Assembly: GCF_022352215.1 (NCBI RefSeq)
Contig: NZ_JAKRWF010000001.1
Location: 372,001-436,000, forward strand
DNA from: Flavihumibacter cheonanensis
Lineage (GTDB): Bacteria; Bacteroidota; Bacteroidia; Chitinophagales; Chitinophagaceae
Length of the DNA: 64,000 nt
Reading direction: 5' to 3'
Shown here: positions 55,194 through 64,000 of the stretch, in pieces
Position numbering within the stretch: the first letter of the stretch is position 1
Layout of the letters: the number at the start of each line of letters is the position of its first letter
Notes under the pieces: model-generated
Database searches by the model: none
What the model saw: the letters and a program-made list of their open reading frames with translations, nothing else
What the model was told of the DNA's origin: nothing
Made by a program: the position numbers and the translations under genes

Positions 55194-55201
55194 TAATTTC
55201 G
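55194..55201 (+). promoter_or_regulatory. -7 element (TAATTTCG) before sdaA
   Basis: One mismatch to TAnnTTTG, 16 bp before the TTG start at 55218. No TTG at -33. Confidence 0.45.
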
Positions 55202-55217
55202 ATCAAAATTAGCCTGC

Positions 55218-56642
55218 TTGTCTTACGAGCCGATATCTGTATTTGATATTTTTAAAATTGGCGTAGGGCCTTCCAGTTCACATACACTGGGGCCCTGGCG
55301 TGCAGCGCTTGCATTCCTGAAACAAATTGAAGAGCAGGGTGGTCCTGCGCTTATTGAAGACCTGGTGGTGGATCTGTATGGCTCACTTGCCAAAACTGGA
55401 AAAGGTCACGGTACAGATGTAGCTGTTTTAATGGGACTCATGGGCGAAGATCCGGTGAGTTGCGAAATTGATTCCATTACTCAAAAAATTGCAGCAGTAA
55501 GAAACAATGGAATACTGCAGCTGAATGGCGTAAAGGCTTTGCCTTTTAACCTGTCGCGACAGTTGAAATTTCATATGCAGGAATTTCTGCCAGCACATCC
55601 CAATGCACTCAGTTTTCATGCGCTGCTGAAAGACGGCAGAAATATATCTGCCACCTATTATTCCATTGGCGGAGGTTTTATAGTAGAGGAAGGGGTGGAA
55701 GCAAAACGAAGCGACCAGGTGGAGCTTCCTTTCCCTATCGATAAAGCAGAAGATCTGCTGCACTGGTGCCGTAAAACAGGGCTCTCCATACATGAGATCG
55801 TTGCAGAAAATGAAACCGCCTGGCGACCCGAAAAAGCAACACGTGATGGTGTAATGCAGATTTGGGAGGTGATGAAATCCTGTATGTACAGAGGATGTCA
55901 CACAGAAGGTGTTTTGCCTGGTGGTTTGCAGGTAAAACGAAGAGCTGCTGCATTAAATAAGAAACTCCTAAGAAACCGGCCCTATGAGGGCTATGAACAG
56001 TGGGTGGAAGCAATCCGGGCCGGAGGAAATGATTTTAAATACATTCTCGACTGGGTATCCTGTTTTGCGCTGGCGGTGAATGAAGAAAATGCTTCTTTTG
56101 GACGCGTAGTAACAGCCCCAACAAATGGGGCTGCCGGAGTAATTCCGGCAGTGTTGCAGTATTATGAGGTATTCTGTAATGGATCTGAAGAATCCATTTA
56201 TCAATTTATACTGACTGCGGCTGAAATAGGAAGCATATTCAAAAAAGGCTCTACCATTTCAGCTGCAATGGGCGGATGCCAGGCTGAAATCGGGGTGTCT
56301 TCTTCCATGGCCGCCGCCGCACTTACTGAATGTATGGGCGGAACGCAACGCCAGGCCCTGATGGCGGCAGAAATCGCGATGGAGCATCACCTGGGACTAA
56401 CCTGCGATCCAATCGGAGGATTGGTTCAGGTACCCTGTATAGAACGAAATACTATGGGGGCAATCAAGGCAATTACTGCATCCCAACTTGCCTTACAAAG
56501 CGCGCCCGATTTTGCCAAAGTATCGTTGGATGCGGTGGTAAAAACCATGTGGGAAACAGCACTCGACATGAACAGTAAATACAAGGAAACAGCCGATGGT
56601 GGCCTGGCTGTTAATATTCCTTTAAGTTTACCTGAATGTTGA
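55218..56642 (+). CDS. sdaA: L-serine ammonia-lyase (iron-sulfur type)
   Basis: 474-residue single-chain L-serine dehydratase converting serine to pyruvate and ammonia. The beta domain begins [21 protein letters not shown]; the catalytic alpha domain has [57 protein letters not shown]. The cysteines in GGCQAE, LTCDP and QVPC are the expected [4Fe-4S] ligands. The start is TTG: no in-frame ATG precedes the conserved N-terminus, and a stop codon lies at 55194-55196 in frame. Confidence 0.95.
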   Translation: MSYEPISVFDIFKIGVGPSSSHTLGPWRAALAFLKQIEEQGGPALIEDLVVDLYGSLAKTGKGHGTDVAVLMGLMGEDPVSCEIDSITQKIAAVRNNGILQLNGVKALPFNLSRQLKFHMQEFLPAHPNALSFHALLKDGRNISATYYSIGGGFIVEEGVEAKRSDQVELPFPIDKAEDLLHWCRKTGLSIHEIVAENETAWRPEKATRDGVMQIWEVMKSCMYRGCHTEGVLPGGLQVKRRAAALNKKLLRNRPYEGYEQWVEAIRAGGNDFKYILDWVSCFALAVNEENASFGRVVTAPTNGAAGVIPAVLQYYEVFCNGSEESIYQFILTAAEIGSIFKKGSTISAAMGGCQAEIGVSSSMAAAALTECMGGTQRQALMAAEIAMEHHLGLTCDPIGGLVQVPCIERNTMGAIKAITASQLALQSAPDFAKVSLDAVVKTMWETALDMNSKYKETADGGLAVNIPLSLPEC

Positions 56643-56716
56643 TCAACAATTCTGTTGAATTGCTGTTATTGCAGCCGGAACTCTCTTTGAACGAAACTTG
56701 TAAATGACCTGTAGCT

Positions 56717-58435
56717 ATGGCTAAACCTGGATTGAATCCTGTAAAAAGGATATTGAAGATTTTGCGCTTTCAAAAGAAGGATATTTCAGCCATTTATTTT
56801 TATGCTATTCTTAATGGCCTTGTCCAGCTTTCACTCCCACTTGGTATTCAGTCCATTGTTAGCTTTGTTTTAGGAGGAGCCATTTCCACCTCCATTGTCA
56901 TCCTGATCATAATGGTAGTGATGGGGGTTTTCTTCAATGGCTTTTTCCAGGTTAACCAAATGAAGCTGATTGAAAAAATTGAACAACAGGTCTTTGTAAG
57001 ATATTCCTTTGAATACGCTCAAACCATCCCCCGGCTGAATCTGAAAAGCGTAGATGGTTATTTTCTTCCGGAACTGACCAACCGGTTTTTTGATATTGCC
57101 ACTCTGCAGAAAGGATTGGCGAAATTGCTGCTTGATTTTCCAACGGCTACGATTCAAATCATTTTTGGTCTGATTTTGCTTTCTTTCTATCATCCCATCT
57201 TTATTTTATTCAGTCTGGTATTTGTTACTGTGGTCTATTTTATTATCCGGATGACCAGTGTAAAAGGATTGGAAACCAGTGTGGAAGAAAGCAATCACAA
57301 GTATGAAGTGGGCGGATGGCTGGAAGAAATAGCAAGGGTTGTAACCAATTTCAAATTTTCACGCGATTCTACCTTACATCTGCAACGCACCGATAAAATC
57401 GTGACCCGCTACCTGGATGCCCGTACCCGCCATTTCCGAATTCTAAAATTACAGTATTGGGCCCTGATCGGGTTTAAAATAGCCATTACAGCCGCCATGC
57501 TGATCGTGGGAAGTATCCTGCTGGTAGACCAGCAACTGAATATCGGGCAATTTGTGGCAGCGGAAATCATCATTCTATTGGTGATCAATTCCGTGGAAAA
57601 GTTGATCATCAACATTGATAACGTATATGATATCCTTACCTCCGTTGAAAAGCTGGAGAAAGTAACTGATCAACCGCTGGAGCAGGAAGGAAACAGGGAA
57701 CTGGTACCTGGTGCAAAGGGTGTTGAGATAGCAGTTAACAACATGAGTTTTTCCTACCGGGAAGGTCATCCTCCTGTTTTGGAAAATATCAATTTTAACC
57801 TGAATCCGGGCGAGAAAGTGCAGGTTATGGGTATCAATGGGTCTGGTAAATCAACCCTTATTAAAGTATTAAGTGGTGCCTACCAGCCTTTTGATGGTAC
57901 GATTACTTATAACAGCATACCCCTGGAGCAATATAATTTTGCTTCTTTCCGAAGTAAAACCGGCATTTTCCTTAGTACACAGGAATTGTTTGATGGCACC
58001 TTGTACGAAAATCTTACCATGGGCAATGACAGGATTTCCATGCAGGAAATTATGCGGCTATCGGAAGTAGTGGGACTCCGTTCTTTTTTGAAAAATTCCA
58101 AAAAGGGGTTGGAAATGATGATTAATCCGATGGGAGAGCGTTTGCCCAAAAAAATAGTTCATAAACTATTATTATTGAGGGCGCTGATCAACTCGCCATC
58201 ACTTTTAATTCTGGAAGAACCCTGGTTGGGACTCGAATCTGAATATGCCCAGCGAATTAAGAATTACCTGATGCAGGATATGCCAACCACTACCGCCATC
58301 ATTGTGAGTAATGATCAGGAATTTGCCAATAGCTGCAGTAAAATAATTTATATGGAAGATGGAAGTATCCGTCATATTGGAAACTGGAATGAAATCAAAG
58401 AACAGATAACCAACGATAACAATGGAACACGTTAA
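56717..58435 (+). CDS. ABC exporter subunit with degenerate ATPase domain (HlyB-like, no peptidase domain)
   Basis: 572 residues. The N-terminal membrane domain of about 5-6 helices resembles type I secretion ABC permeases but has no C39 peptidase. The nucleotide-binding domain has an intact Walker A (MGINGSGKSTLIKVLSG, near 371) and Q-loop region (KTGIFLSTQELFDG). The LSGGQ signature is replaced by GERLPKK near 472, Walker B is LLILEEPW (Asp to Glu, near 495), and the H-loop His is Asn (IIVSNDQEF). First of three overlapping or adjacent genes with HlyD and TolC; overlaps hlyD by 14 bp. Probably binds ATP with reduced or altered hydrolysis. Confidence 0.88.
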   Translation: MAKPGLNPVKRILKILRFQKKDISAIYFYAILNGLVQLSLPLGIQSIVSFVLGGAISTSIVILIIMVVMGVFFNGFFQVNQMKLIEKIEQQVFVRYSFEYAQTIPRLNLKSVDGYFLPELTNRFFDIATLQKGLAKLLLDFPTATIQIIFGLILLSFYHPIFILFSLVFVTVVYFIIRMTSVKGLETSVEESNHKYEVGGWLEEIARVVTNFKFSRDSTLHLQRTDKIVTRYLDARTRHFRILKLQYWALIGFKIAITAAMLIVGSILLVDQQLNIGQFVAAEIIILLVINSVEKLIINIDNVYDILTSVEKLEKVTDQPLEQEGNRELVPGAKGVEIAVNNMSFSYREGHPPVLENINFNLNPGEKVQVMGINGSGKSTLIKVLSGAYQPFDGTITYNSIPLEQYNFASFRSKTGIFLSTQELFDGTLYENLTMGNDRISMQEIMRLSEVVGLRSFLKNSKKGLEMMINPMGERLPKKIVHKLLLLRALINSPSLLILEEPWLGLESEYAQRIKNYLMQDMPTTTAIIVSNDQEFANSCSKIIYMEDGSIRHIGNWNEIKEQITNDNNGTR

Positions 58436-59783
58436 AGAAATCATTACCCGGCAGGCTCCGGGAAAGGAATTCGCTTCGTTTGAGTCTGTTTACATGATTA
58501 ACAGACCCAGTAAAGTCAAATACTGGACCCTGGGGTTACTAGGCTTTCTTGTAGTTTGCCTTTTTTTACCATGGACACAGAACATTCGGTCAAGGGGAGC
58601 AGTTACCACACCCCGCCAGGAACAACGGCCCCAGGAATTAAATGCCATCATCGGCGGCCGTATTGTAAAGTGGTTTGTAAAAGAAGGTGATACCGTCAAT
58701 AAGGGTGATACTATTCTTCAACTGGCGGAAGTGAAAGTGGATTACCTTGATCCCAACCTGGTTTCGCGTACCAAAGAACAGCTCTCTGCCAAGCAGGATG
58801 CGGTAGAAAATTACAAGGGCAAAGTAACCACTATCAATCAGCAGTTGCTGTTTTTGCAGCAGGCCCTGGAACTTAAAGTGAGTGAGCTGGAAAATAAAAT
58901 TCAGCAACAGCGATTCAAGATCCGGAGCGACAGTATGGATTTGCAGGCGGCAGAAAATGACCTGGCATTCAAACAGGAGCAGTACAAACGTCAACGGGTA
59001 CTCTATGATTCTGGTGTGGCCTCTCTGTTATCATTGGAGCAAAGAAGCCAGGCGGTTCAGGACGCGATGGCCAAACGTACCAGTGCCGAAATCAAACTTG
59101 CTAATAGTATCCAGGAGCAAACAAGGCTTCAGTTGGAGTTAAATGGTGAACGACAGCAGTATCTGGAGAAAATATCCAAAGCGGAAGGCGATCGCTTTAC
59201 TACTTCTTCCCAAATTGCTTCCGGCATTGGAGATATTGCCAAACTGGAAAATCTCTATACAAGCTATGATATCCGGAACCAATTGTATTATGTATTGGCG
59301 CCGCAAGACGGGCAGGTAACCAAAGCGCGAAAAGCTGGACTGAATGAAGTTGTGAAAGAAGGAGAGATGTTGGTAGAAATTGTTCCTTCCAATTATCAAT
59401 ATGCAGTAGAGGTTTTTGTAAAACCGGTTGATCTTCCCCTGGTAGCAACTGGTCAGAAAGTCCGTTTTATATTTGACGGCTTTCCTGCAATTGTATTCAG
59501 CGGCTGGCCACAGGCATCGTACGGTACATTTGGTGGCATCATAACTGCTGTTGAAAGTTCGGTAAGTGAGAACGGTTTATTCAGGGTGCTGGTTACCGAG
59601 GATCCAAAAGATAAACCCTGGCCAAAAACACTCCGGATGGGAACAGGTGCAATTGGTATTGCGCTGTTAAAAGATGTTCCGATCTGGTATGAACTCTGGC
59701 GTAATATCAATGGCTTCCCGCCCGATTATTATGTTCCGCAGAAGAATGGAAAAGAAGAAAAGAAAGATAAATCATCGATCTAA
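58422..59783 (+). CDS. HlyD-family membrane fusion protein
   Basis: 453 residues. One membrane helix near residues 27-47 (WTLGLLGFLVVCLFLPW), a split lipoyl domain (GGRIVKWFVKEGDTVNKGDTILQL and LAPQDGQVTKARKAGLNEVV), a long coiled-coil hairpin (about 115-290), and a beta-barrel region (AVEVFVKPVDLPLVATGQKV). It bridges the ABC protein and the outer-membrane TolC partner across the periplasm. No separate substrate gene is evident nearby. Confidence 0.93.
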   Translation: MEHVKEIITRQAPGKEFASFESVYMINRPSKVKYWTLGLLGFLVVCLFLPWTQNIRSRGAVTTPRQEQRPQELNAIIGGRIVKWFVKEGDTVNKGDTILQLAEVKVDYLDPNLVSRTKEQLSAKQDAVENYKGKVTTINQQLLFLQQALELKVSELENKIQQQRFKIRSDSMDLQAAENDLAFKQEQYKRQRVLYDSGVASLLSLEQRSQAVQDAMAKRTSAEIKLANSIQEQTRLQLELNGERQQYLEKISKAEGDRFTTSSQIASGIGDIAKLENLYTSYDIRNQLYYVLAPQDGQVTKARKAGLNEVVKEGEMLVEIVPSNYQYAVEVFVKPVDLPLVATGQKVRFIFDGFPAIVFSGWPQASYGTFGGIITAVESSVSENGLFRVLVTEDPKDKPWPKTLRMGTGAIGIALLKDVPIWYELWRNINGFPPDYYVPQKNGKEEKKDKSSI

Positions 59784-59792
59784 TTGAATTGC

Positions 59793-61250
59793 ATGAGGGT
59801 TTTAGTGATTAGGAGTATAATCTGGCTGATGTGCCTGGTACAGGGCATTCCATTTACCGGACTGGCGCAGTCCCCAGATTCTGTATTGTACACCTTGAGT
59901 GAATCAGAATTAGTAGCGATTCTTCGCAAATACCATCCCTACCTGCAGCAGGCCAACCTGCAGGTAGACCAGGCCAAAGCATTTATCCGGGAAAGCCGGG
60001 GCGAATTTGATCCGCTGATAGCAGGAGGATGGGATAAAAAAACCTTTGATGATCAGTTGTACTACAATTATTTCAACCCCGAAATCGTCATTCCAACCTG
60101 GTATGGAATTGAAATTTATGGCGGCCTGGAGGAAGTTATTGGAACTCGTACTGATATTGAACGATCTCTTGGTAAAACCAGTTATCTCGGGATTAGTGTA
60201 CCGCTTGCCAAAGACCTGGTATTGGATAAACGAAGAGCAGTTTTGCAGCAGGCAAAGATCATGCTGAATCAAACAGGAGCAGAGCGACAAAATCTGATCA
60301 ATGATTTACTCAATGATGCACTTTCCGTGTATTGGGCATGGACCCGTAATTACCAGGTGTATAAAATTCTGAATAATGCTGTCCAGGTTAATTCAGATCG
60401 GTATCGATTTATCCGGCTTGAAGCAGAACAGGGTTTACGTGCAGCTATTGATACAACAGAGGCGCTTACCCAATTACAGCAGTTCCAGTTAATGGAAGCG
60501 GATGCATGGCTGCAGTTTCAGAATGCCGGACTGGAACTATCCAATTATTTATGGCTGGAAGAAAGCCAGCCTTTTGCCTGGAACGATCGCATTGTTCCGG
60601 ATAGTAGCTGGATGGCGATCAACGACTGGAATAATGATTTACCTGCTTTGGATGAACTGGTTCGGACCGCCAGCCTGGAGCATCCCAAATTACAGTCCTA
60701 TCAATTTAAACTGGGAGTTCAGGAAATTGAACGGCGACTGAAATTTCAAAGTCTGTTACCCAAAGCGGATCTCAAATACAATCTGCTGAACAAAGGCTAT
60801 AATGTACTGGATAAAGTGGATCGTGCTTTTCTGGAAAACAATTATAAGGTTGGGATTTCTTTTCAGATGCCCCTTTTCCTTCGCCAGGGCAGAGGTGCCT
60901 ACCAGGCAGCACAGATCAAAATCCGACAAACCAACCTGGAAATTGACCAGGTTCGATTAGAGATCGAAAACAAAGTGCGGAACTATTACAATGAACTCAT
61001 GACATTGCGAAAGCAAATCGGCATCAATGAAAATTCCTACGAAAATTATCTTCGTTTGTTCCGTGGTGAAAGTCTGCGTTTCGAAGTAGGAGAGAGTACC
61101 CTTTTCCTACTTAATGCACGTGAAAACAAAGTACTTGAATCACTCCAGAAACTGGTTGAATTAAAGACCAAATGGTATAAGTCGAAAGCCAGCCTCGTAT
61201 GGGCTGGAGGAAGATGGGGATTGCTACCTTATACCGCCGCTTCCGAATAA
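59793..61250 (+). CDS. TolC-family outer-membrane efflux protein
   Basis: 485 residues from the ATG at 59793; a TTG at 59784 adds three residues but the signal peptide (MRVLVIRSIIWLMCLVQGIPF, cleavage near FTGLAQ) favours the ATG. Two repeated helical/beta halves typical of TolC: LVAILRKYHPYLQQANLQVDQ and LEHPKLQSYQFKLGVQEIERR; beta segments KTSYLGISVPLAK and YKVGISFQMPLF. Third gene of the exporter operon. The 3' end overlaps convergent mqnE by 22 bp. Confidence 0.93.
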   Translation: MRVLVIRSIIWLMCLVQGIPFTGLAQSPDSVLYTLSESELVAILRKYHPYLQQANLQVDQAKAFIRESRGEFDPLIAGGWDKKTFDDQLYYNYFNPEIVIPTWYGIEIYGGLEEVIGTRTDIERSLGKTSYLGISVPLAKDLVLDKRRAVLQQAKIMLNQTGAERQNLINDLLNDALSVYWAWTRNYQVYKILNNAVQVNSDRYRFIRLEAEQGLRAAIDTTEALTQLQQFQLMEADAWLQFQNAGLELSNYLWLEESQPFAWNDRIVPDSSWMAINDWNNDLPALDELVRTASLEHPKLQSYQFKLGVQEIERRLKFQSLLPKADLKYNLLNKGYNVLDKVDRAFLENNYKVGISFQMPLFLRQGRGAYQAAQIKIRQTNLEIDQVRLEIENKVRNYYNELMTLRKQIGINENSYENYLRLFRGESLRFEVGESTLFLLNARENKVLESLQKLVELKTKWYKSKASLVWAGGRWGLLPYTAASE

Positions 61251-62371
61251 TCCTGGATCACATTGTACAAGGTATCACGCTCAACCGGTTTTCTTCTGGC
61301 CTGACGGATCAGTTGAACAAGTTCTGTAGTGGTCATGGTGGGTGATTGTTCTTCTGAGCCAGCCATGGAATAAATCTTGGTGGAGTCATCGATGGTTCCA
61401 TCAATATCGTTCACACCAAATGAAAGCGTGAGTTGGGCATTGTTTCTTCCCAACATAGGCCAATAGGCTTTCAGGTGTGGGAAATTATCCATATAAAGGC
61501 GGGCTATCGCGTACATCCGCATATCCTCTACAATCGTACTTTCAGGAACATGACTCATAGCATTATCCTTATTACGGAATTTAAGCGGGATGAAGGTGTT
61601 GAATCCACCAGTCTGGTCCTGCAATTGCCGTAACCTTTCCATATGATCAATGCGGTGATGAAACCCTTCGATATGTCCGTATAACATGGTTGCATTACTG
61701 TGCATTCCAAGTTCATGGGCAATTCGGTGAATTTCCAGCCAACCTTCTGCGTCTACCTTATCAGCACAGATCTGTTCCCTGATTTCAGGTGCAAAGATTT
61801 CAGCACCACCTCCAGGCAGGGATTGCAGGCCTGCTTCTTTCAGGAATTCCATGCCTTCTCTTCTGCTCATTTTTGCTTTGCGGAACATATAATCCAACTC
61901 CACCGGTGTAAATCCTTTTACATGTAAATCGGGGCGATGCGCTTTGATCTTTTTCAGCAGGTCTGCAAAAAAATGAAGGGTCAGTTTGGGATGCACACCC
62001 CCTACGATATGCACTTCCGTTACAGGCTGGCCATCGTATTTTTTTACAATATCCAGCATTTGCTCTGCTGTCAGTTCCCAACCTTCTTCCTTATGCGCAT
62101 ACAGCCGCGAATAGGAGCAGAAATTACAGCTGAATACACAGACATTTGTAGGTTCGATATGAAAGTTGCGATTGAAATAGGTGGTATCACCATGTTTTTG
62201 TTCGCGTACATGATTTGCCAGTGCGCCTAACCAGGGTAAACTTGCTTGTTCGAAGAGCAGTATCCCTTCTTCCGGGCTTATTCTTTCTCCTCCAAAAATC
62301 TTTTCAGCTATGCGTTCCAGTTGTTTGTCTGACTGATTGCCATAAAGTTGTTCAAATACTGCTTGCGTCAT
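61229..62371 (-). CDS. mqnE: Aminofutalosine synthase MqnE (radical SAM)
   Basis: 380-residue radical SAM enzyme of the futalosine route to menaquinone; it joins a chorismate-derived intermediate to SAM to give aminofutalosine. The cluster motif is CVFSCNFCSYSR (CxxxCxxC). MqnE-specific blocks are TEVHIVGGVHPKLTL, LQSLPGGGAEIFAPEIREQI, SNATMLYGHIEGFHHRIDHM and TGGFNTFIPLKFRN. Complete. It starts 1 bp after the stop of the T9SS surface-protein gene on the same strand, an odd pairing. No other mqn genes are in the window. Confidence 0.95.
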   Translation of the reverse strand: MTQAVFEQLYGNQSDKQLERIAEKIFGGERISPEEGILLFEQASLPWLGALANHVREQKHGDTTYFNRNFHIEPTNVCVFSCNFCSYSRLYAHKEEGWELTAEQMLDIVKKYDGQPVTEVHIVGGVHPKLTLHFFADLLKKIKAHRPDLHVKGFTPVELDYMFRKAKMSRREGMEFLKEAGLQSLPGGGAEIFAPEIREQICADKVDAEGWLEIHRIAHELGMHSNATMLYGHIEGFHHRIDHMERLRQLQDQTGGFNTFIPLKFRNKDNAMSHVPESTIVEDMRMYAIARLYMDNFPHLKAYWPMLGRNNAQLTLSFGVNDIDGTIDDSTKIYSMAGSEEQSPTMTTTELVQLIRQARRKPVERDTLYNVIQDYSEAAV

Positions 62372-62372
62372 C

Positions 62373-64000
62373 TTATCGGGTGGTCTTTATGATTTTCGTA
62401 GTTCGAGCTCTGTTCGTGTAGATCAATCGCACATAGTAGGTACCAGCTGCCTGCCTGCGGATATCTACCGGGATATAACTACTGGCATTCCCATTGTAGG
62501 AAGCGGACCAGATTATTTGTCCCGCTGTATTAACAACTTCAATGCGGCGAAGGTTCTCAAGATCCCGATAATGCCGCACCACCAATTGCCCGTCGGTAGG
62601 GTTCGGAACTACCAGGTACCCCTGCTCTTTTAAAATCGGTGGCAAAGTTACGCTATAGAGCTGGATGTTATCCAGGTAAAGATTGTTACCCTGCTGGTTG
62701 ATATTCCTAAAAAATACCTGGAAAGGTTGATTCGAACTAACCAGGGTAGTCAAATCAATGGAATCTGTCCGCCAGTGACTGCGAAGGGATGGTACAAACT
62801 CTACTGTTCCGGGTGTATTGGGGTCAGTTACGGTTTGGAGTTCCTGGCCCCACTGGCTGACCAATAACACAGAATCCCGCCCACAGTTGGTCGTCAGCCA
62901 GATTTCAAGGGTATCTGTAGGCGCTCCGGCAGGTTTGGAGGACAAGTAGGCAAGTCCAAATTTCAGGAACAGCGAATCAAAGTTTCCCGAAAGCATAGGC
63001 GGTAAAAAAAGTTCATCCCTGTCTCCCGCAACCGGGTTGATATAATTCCTCATTAGGGCAGATCTCAATCCGGTAGTTGCAGGTCCGGCAGCCACCTGCC
63101 AGCCCGGAGTACCTTCCCTTCCTTTTACTGCCAGGTTGGGAGGTGGAAAATTACCCTGTTCAAAGCTTTCCGTAATTGGTAAACTGGTTGTTTCAAAAAG
63201 GAAAAAGTTGCTGATAAGGGTATCATTGGCTGGCAGCAGATCGGGTTGGTTATTGGGCTGGTCTGTATAAACCACAAAGCGATTGTTTCCATTTGCAAAC
63301 CCAATAAAACTGCTGTCATAATTCAAACGGAAACTGGCTCCGGAGGGTATGTTGAGGCCGGTAATGGTTCTGCTGACCACGTTCTCCTGATTCAGTTGTA
63401 AGAAGATCCGGAAACTGTTGATGGGGGTCCGACCGCTGTTTACAAGTTCAATAACCGGACTAAATTGAGCTGAACAGAGCCGGTCTTCAGGTTGCAAAAT
63501 GCTGCGTACCGAAAGATCACGCAAGGGCAAACTGAAAGGGGTCAACTGTATATCATCGAGGAATATGTTCTGGCCGAATTTATTAACGCTCACAAATGCA
63601 AAACGAACATTTCCGGCACCATTAAATCTACTAACAGGAATGCTTATACGATTATTTCTCCATTCTCCTGCTGCTGGTATCCAGTTCAGATCGCCGGTGG
63701 TTCCGGTGGTAGATGCCAATCCGGCTCCTCCTTCCCTCCAGATTAGTTCAGTGAAACTATTTCCGCAATCAAGGGAGGCCATCAGCATCAGGGTGTCTGC
63801 AAATTCGGCAGAGTTGGAATAGGGTTTATAAGCATGCGCAAAACGAACAATAACGGAATCTACATTATTGAGTTGCATAGCGGGTGCGATCAGGTAATCC
63901 AGATCACCCGGACTGTTATAATTGAACACATTCAGAAAGGCGGAAGCTGTGCCACTGTTGCTGGCAAGTGTAGAGCGTGCCCAGGTAATGCTACCGGTGT
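62373..64000 (-). CDS. T9SS-secreted surface protein, C-terminal part (5' end outside window)
   Basis: The frame stays open through base 64,000, so the N-terminus is beyond the right edge; about 540 residues are visible. Two related beta-sandwich domains are seen (for example SVIVRFAHAYKPYSNSAEFA...NIFLDDIQL and SLFLKFGLAYLSSKPAGAPT...NLYLDNIQL), resembling MAM/cleaved-adhesin modules. The second is followed by a T9SS sorting domain (VVPNPTDGQLVVRHY...AAGTYYVRL). Such tails are common on secreted M43 metalloproteases, but the catalytic part is not visible. The function cannot be assigned from this fragment. Confidence 0.8.
   Translation of the reverse strand, partial: TGSITWARSTLASNSGTASAFLNVFNYNSPGDLDYLIAPAMQLNNVDSVIVRFAHAYKPYSNSAEFADTLMLMASLDCGNSFTELIWREGGAGLASTTGTTGDLNWIPAAGEWRNNRISIPVSRFNGAGNVRFAFVSVNKFGQNIFLDDIQLTPFSLPLRDLSVRSILQPEDRLCSAQFSPVIELVNSGRTPINSFRIFLQLNQENVVSRTITGLNIPSGASFRLNYDSSFIGFANGNNRFVVYTDQPNNQPDLLPANDTLISNFFLFETTSLPITESFEQGNFPPPNLAVKGREGTPGWQVAAGPATTGLRSALMRNYINPVAGDRDELFLPPMLSGNFDSLFLKFGLAYLSSKPAGAPTDTLEIWLTTNCGRDSVLLVSQWGQELQTVTDPNTPGTVEFVPSLRSHWRTDSIDLTTLVSSNQPFQVFFRNINQQGNNLYLDNIQLYSVTLPPILKEQGYLVVPNPTDGQLVVRHYRDLENLRRIEVVNTAGQIIWSASYNGNASSYIPVDIRRQAAGTYYVRLIYTNRARTTKIIKTTR

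Noticed and set aside
56643-56658. Hairpin TCAACA/TGTTGA after sdaA as a terminator
   Set aside because: The stem is only six bp and no T-run follows, so termination is not supported.

Overview
The window looks like a chromosomal segment of a Bacteroidota bacterium, most likely of the class Chitinophagia. The main reasons are three proteins with type IX secretion (T9SS) C-terminal sorting domains, a fused SecDF, a NusB of about 300 residues, an aminofutalosine-type menaquinone gene (mqnE), and many promoters that fit the Bacteroidota -7 consensus TAnnTTTG. The genus is not determined. I saw no tRNA, rRNA, CRISPR array, insertion sequence or prophage.

Bases 1-20,840 are mostly housekeeping. 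In order they hold the end of an acyl-CoA dehydrogenase, a YggS-type PLP protein, glnS, a secreted M20 peptidase, a catalytic-only acyl-CoA mutase with a small membrane protein, an IscA-type Fe-S protein, a secreted TPR / coiled-coil pair of unknown role, secDF, a lipoprotein, an aminotransferase, the operon nusB - DUF1573 lipoprotein - yajC - coaE, a small lipoprotein, and groES-groEL. The intergenic DNA here is unusual. There are 7-bp tandem repeat arrays at several loci, an 11-bp tandem array at 15,697-15,805, and a 25-bp palindrome between two divergent promoters at 6,593-6,617.

Bases 21,157-26,894 encode two convergent T9SS-secreted proteins: a sialate-O-acetylesterase-like SGNH esterase whose N-terminal three quarters is much more AT-rich than its tail, and a polysaccharide-lyase-like protein with eight PKD-type repeats. 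Next to them, 27,297-53,221 is a nearly gapless 21-gene exopolysaccharide (EPS) locus, all on the + strand. It runs from export lipoprotein (Wza-like) and chain-length/kinase protein (Wzc-like) through flippase, polymerase, four glycosyltransferases, an acetyltransferase, a deacetylase, a FemAB-like protein and an MBOAT/SGNH O-acylation pair. It continues with an asparagine-synthase-like amidotransferase, oxidoreductases, a DUF354 protein, two unrecognised enzymes and WecB, and ends with the polyprenyl-phosphate sugar transferase that would start the repeat unit. This reads as a Wzx/Wzy-dependent EPS pathway, with secreted esterase and lyase beside it that could trim the product.

Bases 53,222-64,000 hold an HU-fold membrane protein, a small membrane protein, an FKBP lipoprotein, L-serine dehydratase, a tripartite exporter (an ABC protein with a degenerate ATPase domain, HlyD, TolC), mqnE, and the C-terminal part of a T9SS surface protein that runs off the right edge.
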